NCBI GenBank assembly: GCA_024640825.1
Contig: JAHEEG010000012.1
Coordinates: 1-47,452, forward strand
Length of the DNA stretch: 47,452 bases
Direction: 5' to 3'
Source of the DNA: Gammaproteobacteria bacterium
GTDB taxonomy: Bacteria > Pseudomonadota > Gammaproteobacteria > Pseudomonadales > Azotimanducaceae
Shown piece after piece: positions 27,213 to 35,599 of the stretch. Position 1 is the first letter of the stretch. Each line of letters starts with the position of its first letter. Below the pieces are notes generated by a model that was given only the letters and a program-made list of their open reading frames with translations, ran no database searches and had not been told where the DNA came from. A program made the position numbers and the translations under genes.

Positions 27213-28523
27213 GTGGATACCGGCGGCTACGCCCAGTGGTTTCGTGCCTCGACGCCCTATATAAGCGCTCATCGCAACCGCACGTTTGTCGTGCTGCTGG
27301 GTGGGGAGGCGATGGACCACGGCAATCTGGCGAACATCGTCCACGACCTGGCGTTGCTGCACATCCTTGGCGTACGCCTGGTGCTGGTCCACGGCGCAAG
27401 GCCGCAGATTGATCGGGCGTTGCCGAGCTGCCAATTTCACGGCCACCGCCGCATAACGGACAGAGACAGCCTCAGCACGGTTCTGGGCGTGTACGGGCAG
27501 CTGCACGCCAGGCTGGCAGCGTTCTTTTCTACAGGACTTCCGACAAGCCCGCTGCGCAACGCGGATATCGCTACGATTACCGGAAATTTCATCGTTGCCC
27601 AGCCGGTCGGCGTAGTCGACGGGGTAGATCACCTGTTCACTGGCCAGGTGCGTAAGGTGCATGCGAACCGAATTCGCGCGGCCCTGGACAACCGGGCCCT
27701 GGTGCTGCTTTCTCCGGTGGGTTACTCGCCATCCGGCCAGGCGTTCAACCTGGCTTCAGACGAGCTCGCGGCAGATGTGGCCCTCGCGCTCGAGGCCGAC
27801 AAGCTGATCATGTTCGACGAGCACGGCTACATCCGGGACGAGACCGGGCGCAATCGAACCAACCTCACGCCGGCGCAACTCGACGAGCTGCTTGACCGGA
27901 CACAGCCCGCCAACGCTTACCAGCTGCGGGCCATGCTGCGGGCCGGACGTGGTGGCCTGCCCAGAGGCCACCTGGTGAGCTTCGTCGAAGACGGCGCGCT
28001 GCTGCAGGAACTTTTCACAGCGCGCGGACACGGCACCCAGGTGAGCGAATTCCGCTCCCAGCTGACCAGGCCTGCTCGACTCGAGGACGTGGCAGGCATA
28101 GTAGAAGTGATCAGGCCCCTGGAGGAAGCCGGGGTCCTGGTGAGACGCGACAGGGATCGGCTGGAACAGGAGATAGACAACTTCCTGGTTGCAGAAGTAG
28201 ACGGCATCGTGGTCGGCTGCTGCGCGCTGTATCCTTTCGATGCAGCTGCCGAGATTGCCTGCGTCGCGGTTAACGACGCTTATCGGAAAATCTCCAGCAA
28301 GCCTGGGATCGGAGTAGAGCTGCTGAGCGCGGCAGAACAACGCGCTCGGAACGCAGGCATAGATACGCTGTTTCTGCTCACCACTCAAACCCGGGACTGG
28401 TTTCTCGAACAGGGGTTTACGGATGCGGGTACCAACGATCTTCCCGCGCCCAGGCAGGGCATGTATAACTACCAGCGCAATTCGAAAGTCATGATCAAGA
28501 AACTGGAACCAAGCGATGACTGA
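27213..28523 (+). CDS. argA: Amino-acid N-acetyltransferase (N-acetylglutamate synthase) ArgA
   Basis: ArgA makes N-acetylglutamate, the first step of arginine synthesis. The N-terminal amino-acid-kinase-like domain (about residues 1-280) holds the arginine site, with FVVLLGGEAM, VLVHGARPQIDRAL and ELAADVALALEADKLIM; the C-terminal GNAT domain has ARLEDVAGIVEVIRPLEEAG and VEVDGIVVGCCALYPF-like segments. The start is taken as the GTG at 27213 because AAGGAAAGGA ends nine bases upstream, giving 436 residues (E. coli 443). An in-frame ATG at 27156 would add 19 basic residues but has no ribosome site. The stop overlaps ilvD by 8 bases. Confidence 0.93.
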   Translation: MDTGGYAQWFRASTPYISAHRNRTFVVLLGGEAMDHGNLANIVHDLALLHILGVRLVLVHGARPQIDRALPSCQFHGHRRITDRDSLSTVLGVYGQLHARLAAFFSTGLPTSPLRNADIATITGNFIVAQPVGVVDGVDHLFTGQVRKVHANRIRAALDNRALVLLSPVGYSPSGQAFNLASDELAADVALALEADKLIMFDEHGYIRDETGRNRTNLTPAQLDELLDRTQPANAYQLRAMLRAGRGGLPRGHLVSFVEDGALLQELFTARGHGTQVSEFRSQLTRPARLEDVAGIVEVIRPLEEAGVLVRRDRDRLEQEIDNFLVAEVDGIVVGCCALYPFDAAAEIACVAVNDAYRKISSKPGIGVELLSAAEQRARNAGIDTLFLLTTQTRDWFLEQGFTDAGTNDLPAPRQGMYNYQRNSKVMIKKLEPSDD

Positions 28524-30192
28524 CAAAAGACCGTACTCGTCAATTGTGGTAGACGGGGTTCAGCAGGCTCCGAGCAGGGCCATGCTGTACCCAACGGGCT
28601 TTAAGGAAGAGGACTTTGCGAAACCGCAGATCGGCATAGCTTCCACCTGGAGCATGGTGACGCCGTGCAACATGCACATCAACGAACTCGCAGACGCCGC
28701 TGCAATGGGCGCCGACGAATCCGGCGCCAAGAGCGTGGTATTCAACACCATCACCGTATCTGATGGCATTTCGATGGGCACGCCGGGCATGCGCTACTCA
28801 CTGGTATCCCGGGAAGTCATAGCAGACTCGATCGAAACAGTCGTCGCGGCTCAGGGATTTGATGGCTTCGTCGCGATAGGTGGTTGTGACAAGAACATGC
28901 CCGCCTGTGCCATGGCCATGGCCCGACTCGACCGGCCGAGCGTGTTCGTATACGGCGGCACGATTCAGCCTGGGAAAGACCGGCGGGATATCGTCTCGGT
29001 GTTCGAAGCGGTCGGCGGCTACGCAGCCGGAAGCGTCTCGGACATCGAACTCAAAGACGTGGAAGCGACGGCGATTCCGGGGCCGGGATCGTGCGGCGGT
29101 ATGTACACAGCCAACACGATGGCCAGCGCCATCGAAGCGCTGGGATTGTCTCTGCCGAACAGCTCCGCCCAGGAAGCTGTCTCACAGCAGAAGCGCCTGG
29201 ACAGTTACAACGCGGGCGCCGCTGTATCCCATCTGATCGACCGCGGCATCAAACCCAGCGACATTCTCTGCCGCGAGGCATTTGAGAACGCCATTGCAAC
29301 GGTCATCGCCCTGGAAGGATCCACCAACGCGGTGTTGCACCTGCTGGCAATCGCCCACGCCGCAGAGGTTCCTCTGTCTATTGACGATTTTACGCGTATC
29401 GGCAAGCGGGTGCCGGTGCTTGCCGACATGCGGCCTGCCGGTCAGTTCTCAATGAGCGAGCTGATCGCCATCGGCGGCATCCAACCGCTCATGAAGACCC
29501 TGCTGCAGGAGGGCATGCTGCACGGCGACTGCCTTACAGTAACCGGCAAGACTCTCGCGGAGAATCTTGCCGACGTTGCCCCCTACCCGGCAGAGCAAAA
29601 GATCATCAGGCCCTTGGGCAACCCTATTAAAAGGGACTCCCACCTTGTGATTCTTTACGGAAACTTGGCACCCACCGGTGCGGTAGCCAAGATTACCGGC
29701 CACGAGGGCCTGCGATTTACCGGCCCCGCGCGCTGCTTCCACGGAGAGGAGGCGGCTATGACGGCAATAATGGCAGGTACCGTGGTCAAAGGCGACGTGG
29801 TGGTTGTGCGCTACGAAGGCCCTAAGGGTGGGCCGGGTATGCGGGAAATGCTCTCGCCCACCAGCGCCCTCAATGGCCGGGGGCTGTCCCAGGACGTAGC
29901 GCTGATCACCGACGGACGCTTTTCGGGCGGCTCCCATGGCTTCGTGATCGGGCACATCACACCGGAGGCTTTCGACGGCGGACCCATCGCGCTTCTGGAA
30001 GATGGCGATCAGATCACGGTGGATGCCGAGAAGCGGGAAATTATCGCTCACCTGACCGATGACGAGCTGGCGTCACGTCGCAGCCGATGGCAGCCTCCGG
30101 CACCCTATGCAACCAGAGGCATTCTTGCCAAATACGCCGCGCTGGTGAGTTCTGCCAGCGAAGGGGCTGTAACAGACAAGTACCTGAACTGA
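28516..30192 (+). CDS. ilvD: Dihydroxy-acid dehydratase IlvD
   Basis: IlvD dehydrates 2,3-dihydroxy acids to the 2-keto precursors of valine and isoleucine. The 558-residue length and the three iron-sulphur cysteines, in TPCNMH (about residue 56), [10 protein letters not shown] (about 124) and [14 protein letters not shown] (about 195), point to the shorter [2Fe-2S]-type enzyme rather than the 616-residue E. coli form. The C-terminal [16 protein letters not shown] is diagnostic. It starts inside the end of argA (8-base overlap), so the two biosynthetic genes are coupled. ilvE, which acts on its product, lies 6.5 kb away on the other strand. Confidence 0.96.
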   Translation: MTDKRPYSSIVVDGVQQAPSRAMLYPTGFKEEDFAKPQIGIASTWSMVTPCNMHINELADAAAMGADESGAKSVVFNTITVSDGISMGTPGMRYSLVSREVIADSIETVVAAQGFDGFVAIGGCDKNMPACAMAMARLDRPSVFVYGGTIQPGKDRRDIVSVFEAVGGYAAGSVSDIELKDVEATAIPGPGSCGGMYTANTMASAIEALGLSLPNSSAQEAVSQQKRLDSYNAGAAVSHLIDRGIKPSDILCREAFENAIATVIALEGSTNAVLHLLAIAHAAEVPLSIDDFTRIGKRVPVLADMRPAGQFSMSELIAIGGIQPLMKTLLQEGMLHGDCLTVTGKTLAENLADVAPYPAEQKIIRPLGNPIKRDSHLVILYGNLAPTGAVAKITGHEGLRFTGPARCFHGEEAAMTAIMAGTVVKGDVVVVRYEGPKGGPGMREMLSPTSALNGRGLSQDVALITDGRFSGGSHGFVIGHITPEAFDGGPIALLEDGDQITVDAEKREIIAHLTDDELASRRSRWQPPAPYATRGILAKYAALVSSASEGAVTDKYLN

Positions 30193-30261
30193 CGCACGTT
30201 TTTCCGACTTGCGGCGCTTTACACTTGCAGGCTGCGGAAAAGATCGGACGCACGGAAAAGC

Positions 30262-31044
30262 ATGGATGCGACACATCAGGCGATCCTGAAGCGGATCTTC
30301 GTCATCACCCTGTATTCTATTGCGGCATCCGTGGTGATCACCAACCTGTGCCTGTACGCGGCGATAGGACCTGAAGCCTCGGCTCACTGGCCGCTGGCTA
30401 CCGCGATCGCCGTCATCGCGCCCAGCCTGATCGCGCCCATCGCCAGTTACGGTAGGGAATCACTGAACAACCGGCTTCAAGCGTCCAACGAGCGACTGAA
30501 GCAGCTGTCCGAAACCGACCCCCTCACCGAAACCATGAACAGGCGTAGATTCATGGAGATCGCTGAGCAGCAGCTGGGGCTGGCCCAGCGCTACTGCTAT
30601 CCCACCAGCCTGCTGCTCGTGGATATTGATCATTTTAAGCAGGTGAACGATCTGTACGGCCACGTCATGGGCGATCGTGCGCTCGTTCAACTCACCAAGG
30701 TCATGGCAGCCGAGCTGCGGGATACGGACACGATGGCGCGCTTTGGCGGTGAAGAATTCATCATGCTGCTGCCACACACGGCAAGAGAGGGCGCACTCTC
30801 CGTGGCCGAGCGCGTGCGCACGGCGGCCCGCCACCACGTCATAAAGCAGCAAAATTCAGAGACGTCTGTAACCATCAGCATCGGCGGCGTCACCTGCGAG
30901 ACCAGCGCAACGCCTTTGGATAGACTGATCTCCCATGCGGACAAACTGCTATACGATTCCAAGCAGGCCGGCAGAGACCGATGCAGCATAGAGGCGATTC
31001 CCGGACAGAGTCCGCTGCCGATCCTGCACAAACAGGTATCGTGA
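30262..31044 (+). CDS. Membrane-anchored GGDEF diguanylate cyclase
   Basis: Predicted to make cyclic di-GMP from GTP. The 260-residue protein has two N-terminal membrane helices (about residues 10-35 and 43-62) with almost no periplasmic part, a short coiled coil (SLNNRLQASNERLKQLSE) and a GGDEF domain beginning DPLTETMNRRRF. The active-site motif is GGEEF (about residue 161) and an RxxD product-inhibition site (RDTD) sits five residues before it, so feedback inhibition is likely. No sensory domain is obvious. It follows ilvD after 69 bases, with no sign of sharing its function. Confidence 0.92.
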   Translation: MDATHQAILKRIFVITLYSIAASVVITNLCLYAAIGPEASAHWPLATAIAVIAPSLIAPIASYGRESLNNRLQASNERLKQLSETDPLTETMNRRRFMEIAEQQLGLAQRYCYPTSLLLVDIDHFKQVNDLYGHVMGDRALVQLTKVMAAELRDTDTMARFGGEEFIMLLPHTAREGALSVAERVRTAARHHVIKQQNSETSVTISIGGVTCETSATPLDRLISHADKLLYDSKQAGRDRCSIEAIPGQSPLPILHKQVS

Positions 31045-31055
31045 TACGCCGCTCC

Positions 31056-31077
31056 GGAGGCAAATGGGAGGCAAATG
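31056..31077. repeat. Tandem 11-bp repeat downstream of the GGDEF gene
   Basis: ggaggcaaatg occurs twice in direct tandem just after the GGDEF stop. Each copy contains GGAGG but no open frame of note follows. The remaining bases of the 189-base spacer to 31233 show no hairpin or clear promoter. Confidence 0.75.
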
Positions 31078-31233
31078 GGAAACCGGAGCAAACTTGAACC
31101 GAGATGTCATGCTGGCATCGCTGATCGGAACTGCAGGCACCCAGCCTCATTGCCGGCGGCTGCGTTCTGATGATGCTCGAAGTACCGTTGGTCGTGCCGA
31201 TCATCAGGTCCATCGCATCTATGCAGCGCGGTT

Positions 31234-31752
31234 TTGGAAAACAACCCGACAAGTCCTGAAGACCTCCGCCAAGCCCTGAACGGACCGGACGGTCCATACG
31301 ATCTGGACAAACCCATGCCCAACCGCACCAGCGAAGAACACCAGCCAACGTCAGTCAGCCTGGCCATAAAGGCCCTCGTTTCCATCAATGGCATTCCTTT
31401 CGGTACCCAGCTAGGCGACCTCTATCCGCTGCTCGGGGAACCGGATCAGGTACAGCAGAACTACACCGGAGAGGTCGAGATGGCATACGGCAATACCATC
31501 TACCGATGCCTCGGAGGCCGCCTGGTGGAATGCACATTTCCGGATCGCGGGCGCATTTCAGTGAACGGCGTCGAAATCCTTTCCGCCTTCCACTGGCTTG
31601 GCAGTCTCAAAGACGTGCTGGATATCGCCCGGTTCAGAGTAAGCCCCGAATACGGCATCGCCTATGACTACCGGGACCCCCAGCAGGGTTCGATCACCGT
31701 TTTCGAGCGAGGTCGCTGGGACACGCTGCTGGCCGACGCCCGGACGCGCTGA
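31234..31752 (+). CDS. Unrecognised protein with N-terminal disordered segment
   Basis: An open frame of 172 residues that I do not recognise. It opens from a TTG at 31234; an ATG at 31315 would give 145 residues and may be the true start, as neither has a clear ribosome site. Residues 1-42 are polar and Pro-rich; the rest looks like a compact beta-rich soluble domain, with SINGIPFGTQLGDLYPLLGE, an EVEMAYGN strand and RISVNGVEIL. No signal peptide or membrane helix. Codon use is like its neighbours. The stop TGA is directly followed by the GTG of the cysteine-rich secreted protein, suggesting one transcript and coupled translation. Confidence 0.6.
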   Translation: MENNPTSPEDLRQALNGPDGPYDLDKPMPNRTSEEHQPTSVSLAIKALVSINGIPFGTQLGDLYPLLGEPDQVQQNYTGEVEMAYGNTIYRCLGGRLVECTFPDRGRISVNGVEILSAFHWLGSLKDVLDIARFRVSPEYGIAYDYRDPQQGSITVFERGRWDTLLADARTR

Positions 31753-32106
31753 GTGTTATGCCAGCGAGCCACAGCTGCCGCTTTGTTGGTGTTGACCACG
31801 CTGGGGCATCCCCTGTCTGGGATGCAAGGGGCTGTGATGGCGGCTGAACCCGCGGCTGGCTCTCCGGCTCTTCGACTGTCAGAAGCTTCGAGACGCTGCA
31901 CGTCGTCCCGCCAATGTATTCGGGTAGCCACCCGCTGCGACCGATGCGACTGCGGGGCCAGCATCCATCAACAGTACGAGCGTCAGCACAATACCAACCT
32001 CGAATCCGTATGTGCGGGCTTCCCTCACGTGGAATGCGAACTACTGTGCCCGGCCAGTCGACCGAGCTGCGTGATGGGGCTGTGCGTCCTGCTGCCTGAA
32101 AACTAG
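31753..32106 (+). CDS. Small cysteine-rich secreted protein
   Basis: A 117-residue protein starting at a GTG directly after the upstream stop. The first about 30 residues are a plausible signal peptide (hydrophobic AAALLVLTTLG, ending near VMAAEP). The mature part has ten cysteines, CTSSRQC, RCDRCDC, a CAGFPHVECELLC group and CVMGLC, implying up to five disulphides in the periplasm or outside. The spacing resembles small disulphide-rich secreted domains ending C-x-G-x-C that I have seen in other proteobacteria, but I cannot name a family. Likely paired with the unrecognised upstream protein. Confidence 0.6.
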   Translation: MLCQRATAAALLVLTTLGHPLSGMQGAVMAAEPAAGSPALRLSEASRRCTSSRQCIRVATRCDRCDCGASIHQQYERQHNTNLESVCAGFPHVECELLCPASRPSCVMGLCVLLPEN

Positions 32107-32210
32107 GGAGCCATTGAACTTTCGAGCCCTAATCGGAACCTCCCTGGCAATCGAGCTCCGACCCAGTTAGCTTTGAGGTTTCTGAATCACTGCTGCAAGG
32201 ATCCTGACAG

Positions 32211-32579
32211 GTGCGCACGGAAGGTGGCTGCTTCTGCGGCAAGGTCCGCTACGAAATCACGGGAGAGGTTGCGCGGGTCGTCAATTGCCACTGCACCATG
32301 TGCCGTCGCACAAGCGGCGCCCCTTTCGTAACCTGGCTGGTCGTACCCCTGCGCGACTTCCGCTACCTGAGGGAACAACCCACGCTGCTGAAATCATCGA
32401 ACAGGGGCTCCCGCTACTTCTGCGCCTCCTGTGGCACGCCAGTTGCCTGCATCAGCCTGGACCATGCGGAGTACATCGACGTGACCCTTGGCAGCCTGGA
32501 TAACCCAGAGGCCTTTAAGCCGGATTCCGAATTTTTTGAAGACACCAGGCTGGGATGGCTTGGAAAAACAGGCGGCTGA
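32211..32579 (+). CDS. GFA family zinc protein (glutathione-dependent formaldehyde-activating-like)
   Basis: A 122-residue member of the GFA/CENP-V fold family. The zinc-binding cysteines are GGCFCGKVRYEI (residues 6-17), CHCTMCRRTSGAPF (about 45) and FCASCGTPV (about 89), all present. Members range from S-hydroxymethylglutathione formation to unknown functions; small stand-alone proteins like this are mostly uncharacterised, so no substrate is claimed. A GTG start at 32211 has AAGG ten bases upstream. The DUF2784 gene starts ten bases after the stop, so they are probably cotranscribed. Confidence 0.87.
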   Translation: MRTEGGCFCGKVRYEITGEVARVVNCHCTMCRRTSGAPFVTWLVVPLRDFRYLREQPTLLKSSNRGSRYFCASCGTPVACISLDHAEYIDVTLGSLDNPEAFKPDSEFFEDTRLGWLGKTGG

Positions 32580-32588
32580 CAGCCTGAC

Positions 32589-32966
32589 ATGATCTATCAG
32601 CTGGCCGCCGATCTGGTGCTGATCGTCCACCTGTTGTTCCTGGTGCTGGTTGTCGCAGGAGGCCTGCTGGTCTTTCATCGTCCTTACTGGTCGCTGGCCC
32701 AAGTGCCGGCAGCCATATGGGGCGCCTGGATGGAGCTGACCGGAAGGATCTGCCCACTTACGCTGCTCGAGAACCACCTCCTTCGCCAGGCAGGTCAGAC
32801 GGGATACGCGGAGAGTTTCATCGGCCACTACCTGCTGGCGATAATATATCCGGATGGCCTTACACGGGAACTGCAGACCTGGCTAGGTGTAGCCGTGCTG
32901 CTGATCAACGGCGCGATTTATAGCGTCTTTTTTTATCGTCTGCGTGCCCGATCCAGGGCACCCTGA
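32589..32966 (+). CDS. DUF2784 small membrane protein
   Basis: A 125-residue inner-membrane protein of the DUF2784 family, function unknown. It has three or four hydrophobic helices: residues about 5-29, 36-50 with the family's WGAWMELTGRICPLTLLEN block, 80-90 and 98-117, ending in a short basic tail. The WxxxxGxxCPLTxLEN-type motif is the family hallmark. It lies ten bases after the GFA gene. The next gene has its own promoter-like sequence starting just after this stop. Confidence 0.85.
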   Translation: MIYQLAADLVLIVHLLFLVLVVAGGLLVFHRPYWSLAQVPAAIWGAWMELTGRICPLTLLENHLLRQAGQTGYAESFIGHYLLAIIYPDGLTRELQTWLGVAVLLINGAIYSVFFYRLRARSRAP

Positions 32967-32977
32967 GGTCGATGGGG

Positions 32978-33005
32978 TTGACAGTCGCCGAGCGAATTAT
33001 ATCTT
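32978..33005 (+). promoter_or_regulatory. Sigma-70 promoter for the L,D-transpeptidase gene
   Basis: A perfect TTGACA -35 (32978-32983) is followed after 16 bases by TATCTT (33000-33005). It lies in the 76-base spacer upstream of the L,D-transpeptidase ATG at 33043. This is the best -35 element I see in the window. Confidence 0.6.
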
Positions 33006-33013
33006 TAAAGATA
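33000..33013. promoter_or_regulatory. 14-bp perfect palindrome overlapping the -10 element
   Basis: TATCTTTAAAGATA reads identically on both strands and covers the proposed -10. Such a site is a candidate operator for a dimeric regulator; the regulator is unknown and chance AT-palindromes are possible. Confidence 0.5.
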
Positions 33014-33042
33014 GTCAGACAGGCGGTACGGAGACGGCTCCC

Positions 33043-33588
33043 ATGATAATCCGATTGCCATTTTTCCCTATTGCTTACGTGCTTGTCGCGCTGATGACGC
33101 TGGCGTGCCCGCCGGCTGCTCTGGCCGGGAATGATACCGTCACCAAGACCAGCGGCCTGAACGACAGGGTCGACCGGATCGTGATCGAAAAAGCGCTACG
33201 CAAACTGACGCTGCTGAATGGCGATCGTCCCGTACGCAGCTATCAGGTGGCGCTGGGCGCGCAGCCTAAAGGCCACAAGCGCCGCGAAGGCGATCAGCGC
33301 ACACCTGAGGGTGTGTACAGCATCGATGCCAGAAATCCGAACAGCGACTTTTTCCTGTCTTTGCGGATTTCTTATCCCAACGACGAAGACCTGGCCAGGG
33401 CCAGAGCCCAGGGCCAGGATCCCGGTGGTCAGATCATGATCCACGGTCTGCGCAACGGCCGCGGATGGATAGGCTCCAGCCACCAGCGCAAGGATTGGAC
33501 CGATGGCTGCGTGGCCGTAACCAACAGCGAGATGCTGGAGATCTGGCGTATGGTCGATATCGGAACGCTCGTGGAGATCAAGCCGTAG
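33043..33588 (+). CDS. L,D-transpeptidase family protein (YkuD domain)
   Basis: A periplasmic YkuD-domain protein expected to form 3-3 peptidoglycan cross-links or attach lipoprotein. The start is set at the ATG at 33043 (181 residues), which gives a clean signal peptide ending near PPAALAG, with a GGAG ribosome site nine bases upstream; a longer in-frame ATG at 32944 overlaps the DUF2784 end and the promoter. The catalytic motif is HGLRNGRGW then WTDGCVAVTN with the nucleophilic Cys (about residue 156). The canonical Arg three residues after the Cys is absent, as in the subgroup with GCIAVTN-type motifs. It stands alone. Confidence 0.9.
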   Translation: MIIRLPFFPIAYVLVALMTLACPPAALAGNDTVTKTSGLNDRVDRIVIEKALRKLTLLNGDRPVRSYQVALGAQPKGHKRREGDQRTPEGVYSIDARNPNSDFFLSLRISYPNDEDLARARAQGQDPGGQIMIHGLRNGRGWIGSSHQRKDWTDGCVAVTNSEMLEIWRMVDIGTLVEIKP

Positions 33589-33722
33589 AACCTGCAAGGC
33601 CTTGAGCAGAGGCTTCGGCCCGCTGGCGCGAAAAATCGACATCAGCGAACCTAGGCAGGACCACCGTGTAGCCATGCGCCTCTTGCTGTAATCTTTCACG
33701 CTTTCCGGAATCGCCGACAAAG

Positions 33723-34181
33723 ATGCGTATCTGGGTAGATGCTGACGCCTGTCCCAACCCCATCAAGGAAATACTGTTCCGTGCCGCAGATCGACGGAAT
33801 GTTGAAACCACCCTTGTGGCCAATCACCAGATTCGCGTGCCCGCTTCCCGCTACCTGAAGTCGCTACAGGTCCCCTCCGGATTCGACGAAGCTGATGATG
33901 CCATCGTCGCACGGGTAGGGCCTGGAGATTTGGTGATTACGGCCGACATCCCGCTTGCCGGACAGATCGTGGAAGCGGGCGGAACGGCCTTGAACCCCAG
34001 AGGCACCCTATATACGCAAGACAACATCAAGGATCACCTGGCCCGCCGGGATCTGATGGACGAGCTTCGATCCAGCGGCGCCATAATTGGCGGGCCGGCT
34101 ACGCTGTCGAAAACTGATGTGCAGGAATTCGCCAACCAGCTGGACCGCTTTCTGACCCGAGCGGCCAGTAAGCCGCGCTGA
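33723..34181 (+). CDS. yaiI: UPF0178 protein YaiI/YqxD family
   Basis: A 152-residue cytoplasmic protein of the UPF0178 family (PIN-like fold, function unknown). Hallmarks are the start [18 protein letters not shown], the ITADIPLA segment (about residue 78) and [17 protein letters not shown], plus a C-terminal FLTRAAS. E. coli YaiI is also 152 residues. The acidic residues of WVDADACP and ITADIPLA resemble a nuclease-type metal site, but activity is not shown in the sequence. It follows the transpeptidase after 134 bases that contain no evident gene. Confidence 0.92.
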   Translation: MRIWVDADACPNPIKEILFRAADRRNVETTLVANHQIRVPASRYLKSLQVPSGFDEADDAIVARVGPGDLVITADIPLAGQIVEAGGTALNPRGTLYTQDNIKDHLARRDLMDELRSSGAIIGGPATLSKTDVQEFANQLDRFLTRAASKPR

Positions 34182-34237
34182 AGCAGTGCTTCACGCTAGC
34201 CAGACAGCCGCTGAGACCTACCGTCGAGGAGACAACC

Positions 34238-34537
34238 GTGATACTTGAGTCAGCCGTGTTGAACATCAAACCGGGCGAAACCGATGCCTTTGAGGCCGCG
34301 TTCGACAAAGCGCGCCACATCATCGGATCCATGCCTGGATTCGGAGGGTTGAGGCTCATGCGGTGCCTGGAAAACCGGCAACGCTATCTGCTGCTGGTAG
34401 AGTGGGTACGTCTCGCAGATCACACCGAAGGCTTCCGCGGCTCGTCCGCCTATCAGGAGTGGCGAGCCCTGCTGCATCACTTCTACGACCCTTTTCCCAA
34501 CGTCGAGCACTATGGTCTGGTCAGCGAGGTCGCCTGA
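34238..34537 (+). CDS. Antibiotic biosynthesis monooxygenase (ABM) family protein
   Basis: A 99-residue dimeric alpha-beta barrel protein of the ABM/DUF type. The pattern MILESAVLNIKPGETDAFEA, PGFGGLRLMRCLENRQRYLL and WVRLADHTEGFRGSSAYQEW is typical of small ABM proteins, some of which are heme-degrading or quinone monooxygenases and many of which are uncharacterised. It starts at a GTG with GAGGAG a few bases upstream. No partner genes suggest a pathway. Confidence 0.83.
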   Translation: MILESAVLNIKPGETDAFEAAFDKARHIIGSMPGFGGLRLMRCLENRQRYLLLVEWVRLADHTEGFRGSSAYQEWRALLHHFYDPFPNVEHYGLVSEVA

Positions 34538-34598
34538 AATCGCGAGCCCTGCGTTCCCGTAACGAGAAGCAAAGGCCACCGCGCCGACCTAGAAACAG

Positions 34599-34819
34599 TC
34601 AAGCCTCCCGCGGGTTCATGTAATCGCGGTAGGGGGTAAGCGTGCCGTCGTGAACCCGATAGACCCCGTATCCCGGCCCTCGAAGGTGCCATAGAAAGGG
34701 TCTACCACCACGGCATCATCGGCGAAAAGCGGCACCAGAGCGGTGTAGTCTCCGGCATCCTGAGTCTTCCAGAACAGTTCTACGGTCTGCTTTGCTGTAA
34801 CGCTCATACTATCTATCAT
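34599..34819 (-). pseudogene. Decayed SnoaL-like / NTF2-fold gene with internal deletion
   Basis: The minus strand encodes a good SnoaL-like N-terminus from ATG 34819: VELFWKTQDAGDYTALVPLF, then DDAVVVDPFYGTFEGRD. After that the frame turns to nonsense and stops at 34616. In another frame of the same strand, starting within a few bases of that point, is the family C-terminus YGVYRVHDGTLTPYRDYMNP, stopping at 34599. The family's middle portion (about 45-50 residues in a normal 120-130-residue protein) is missing between them. I read it as an out-of-frame internal deletion. A short functional remnant of 67 residues is unlikely. The neighbouring genes on both sides are on the other strand. Confidence 0.75.
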
Positions 34820-34938
34820 TGCGCCAAGTCATCGGTGAGTCTGTAGCGCCAATCGGCAAGTCGGCAATCTGATGCGCTACCAGGCTCGGGCAATTAGTCC
34901 AGCCACAGGTTTCGCACAAATCCTACTGGGAGAACATC

Positions 34939-35217
34939 GTGGAGCTAAAGATATTCATGACCGTATTTGGCGCGATATTTCTGGCGGAGCTCGGCGACAA
35001 AACCCAGCTGGCCACTGTTCTGTTCGCCGCCGAGTCCAATGTCAGTCGCTGGCTCGTTTTCTTCGCCGCTTCACTGGCGCTCGTCGTATCCTCCGGGATC
35101 GGCGTGCTCGCGGGGAGCTTCTTCTCAGAGTTCGTTGAGCCGAAGTATCTGTCCTACGCCGCCGGTGCCGGATTTATCGTCATAGGCGTCTGGACCCTCT
35201 GGGCGGCTGCAGGTTAG
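34939..35217 (+). CDS. Half-size TMEM165/GDT1 (UPF0016) family membrane protein
   Basis: A 92-residue inner-membrane protein with one copy of the family signature AELGDKTQLATVLFA (E-x-G-D-K-T, residue about 15) and three hydrophobic helices. Full-size GDT1 proteins, which transport Mn2+ or Ca2+ in exchange for H+, have two such repeats in about 200 residues; single-repeat forms are known and presumably pair. The start is the GTG at 34939 with a GGGAG-like site upstream; the 119-base spacer before it holds nothing clear. No second half is encoded nearby, so homodimers are inferred. Confidence 0.87.
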   Translation: MELKIFMTVFGAIFLAELGDKTQLATVLFAAESNVSRWLVFFAASLALVVSSGIGVLAGSFFSEFVEPKYLSYAAGAGFIVIGVWTLWAAAG

Positions 35218-35300
35218 CCCCGGATTCCTGCGCGCTCAGTGTAAGGGCGGGTTTCATGTAAACTTGCCGCGAATCCCCGAGCACGAAACTGGAAATCCCC

Positions 35301-35570
35301 ATGTCCGCAGGCGATATCAAAGACACACTGGCCAGGCTCCATGCGGAGCTCGAAGACGCTCCTAAAGTGGACGAAGACCTGAAGCAGCTGCTTCTGAACG
35401 TCGACGCCGATATCCATGATCTTCTCGAGCAGGAAGATAACCAGACACACGACGTCACCGGTATCACCGACCGGCTGGAGGGTATGGCCACCGATTTCGC
35501 CGCCCAGCACCCGACCACCGAGCGATTCTTCCGCGAGATCATTGAAGCGCTGGGAAGGATGGGCATCTGA
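35301..35570 (+). CDS. DUF4404 family protein
   Basis: An 89-residue, highly acidic, helix-rich soluble protein of DUF4404. It has the family layout of an N-terminal helix (IKDTLARLHAELED), a central LKQLLLNVDADIHDLLEQED, and the end PTTERFFREIIEALGRMGI. Function unknown. The following gene is open from just after its stop, and translation of both may be coupled. Confidence 0.85.
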   Translation: MSAGDIKDTLARLHAELEDAPKVDEDLKQLLLNVDADIHDLLEQEDNQTHDVTGITDRLEGMATDFAAQHPTTERFFREIIEALGRMGI

Positions 35571-35599
35571 AATCCCTGGCCGGTGAGCACATAGGTTCC

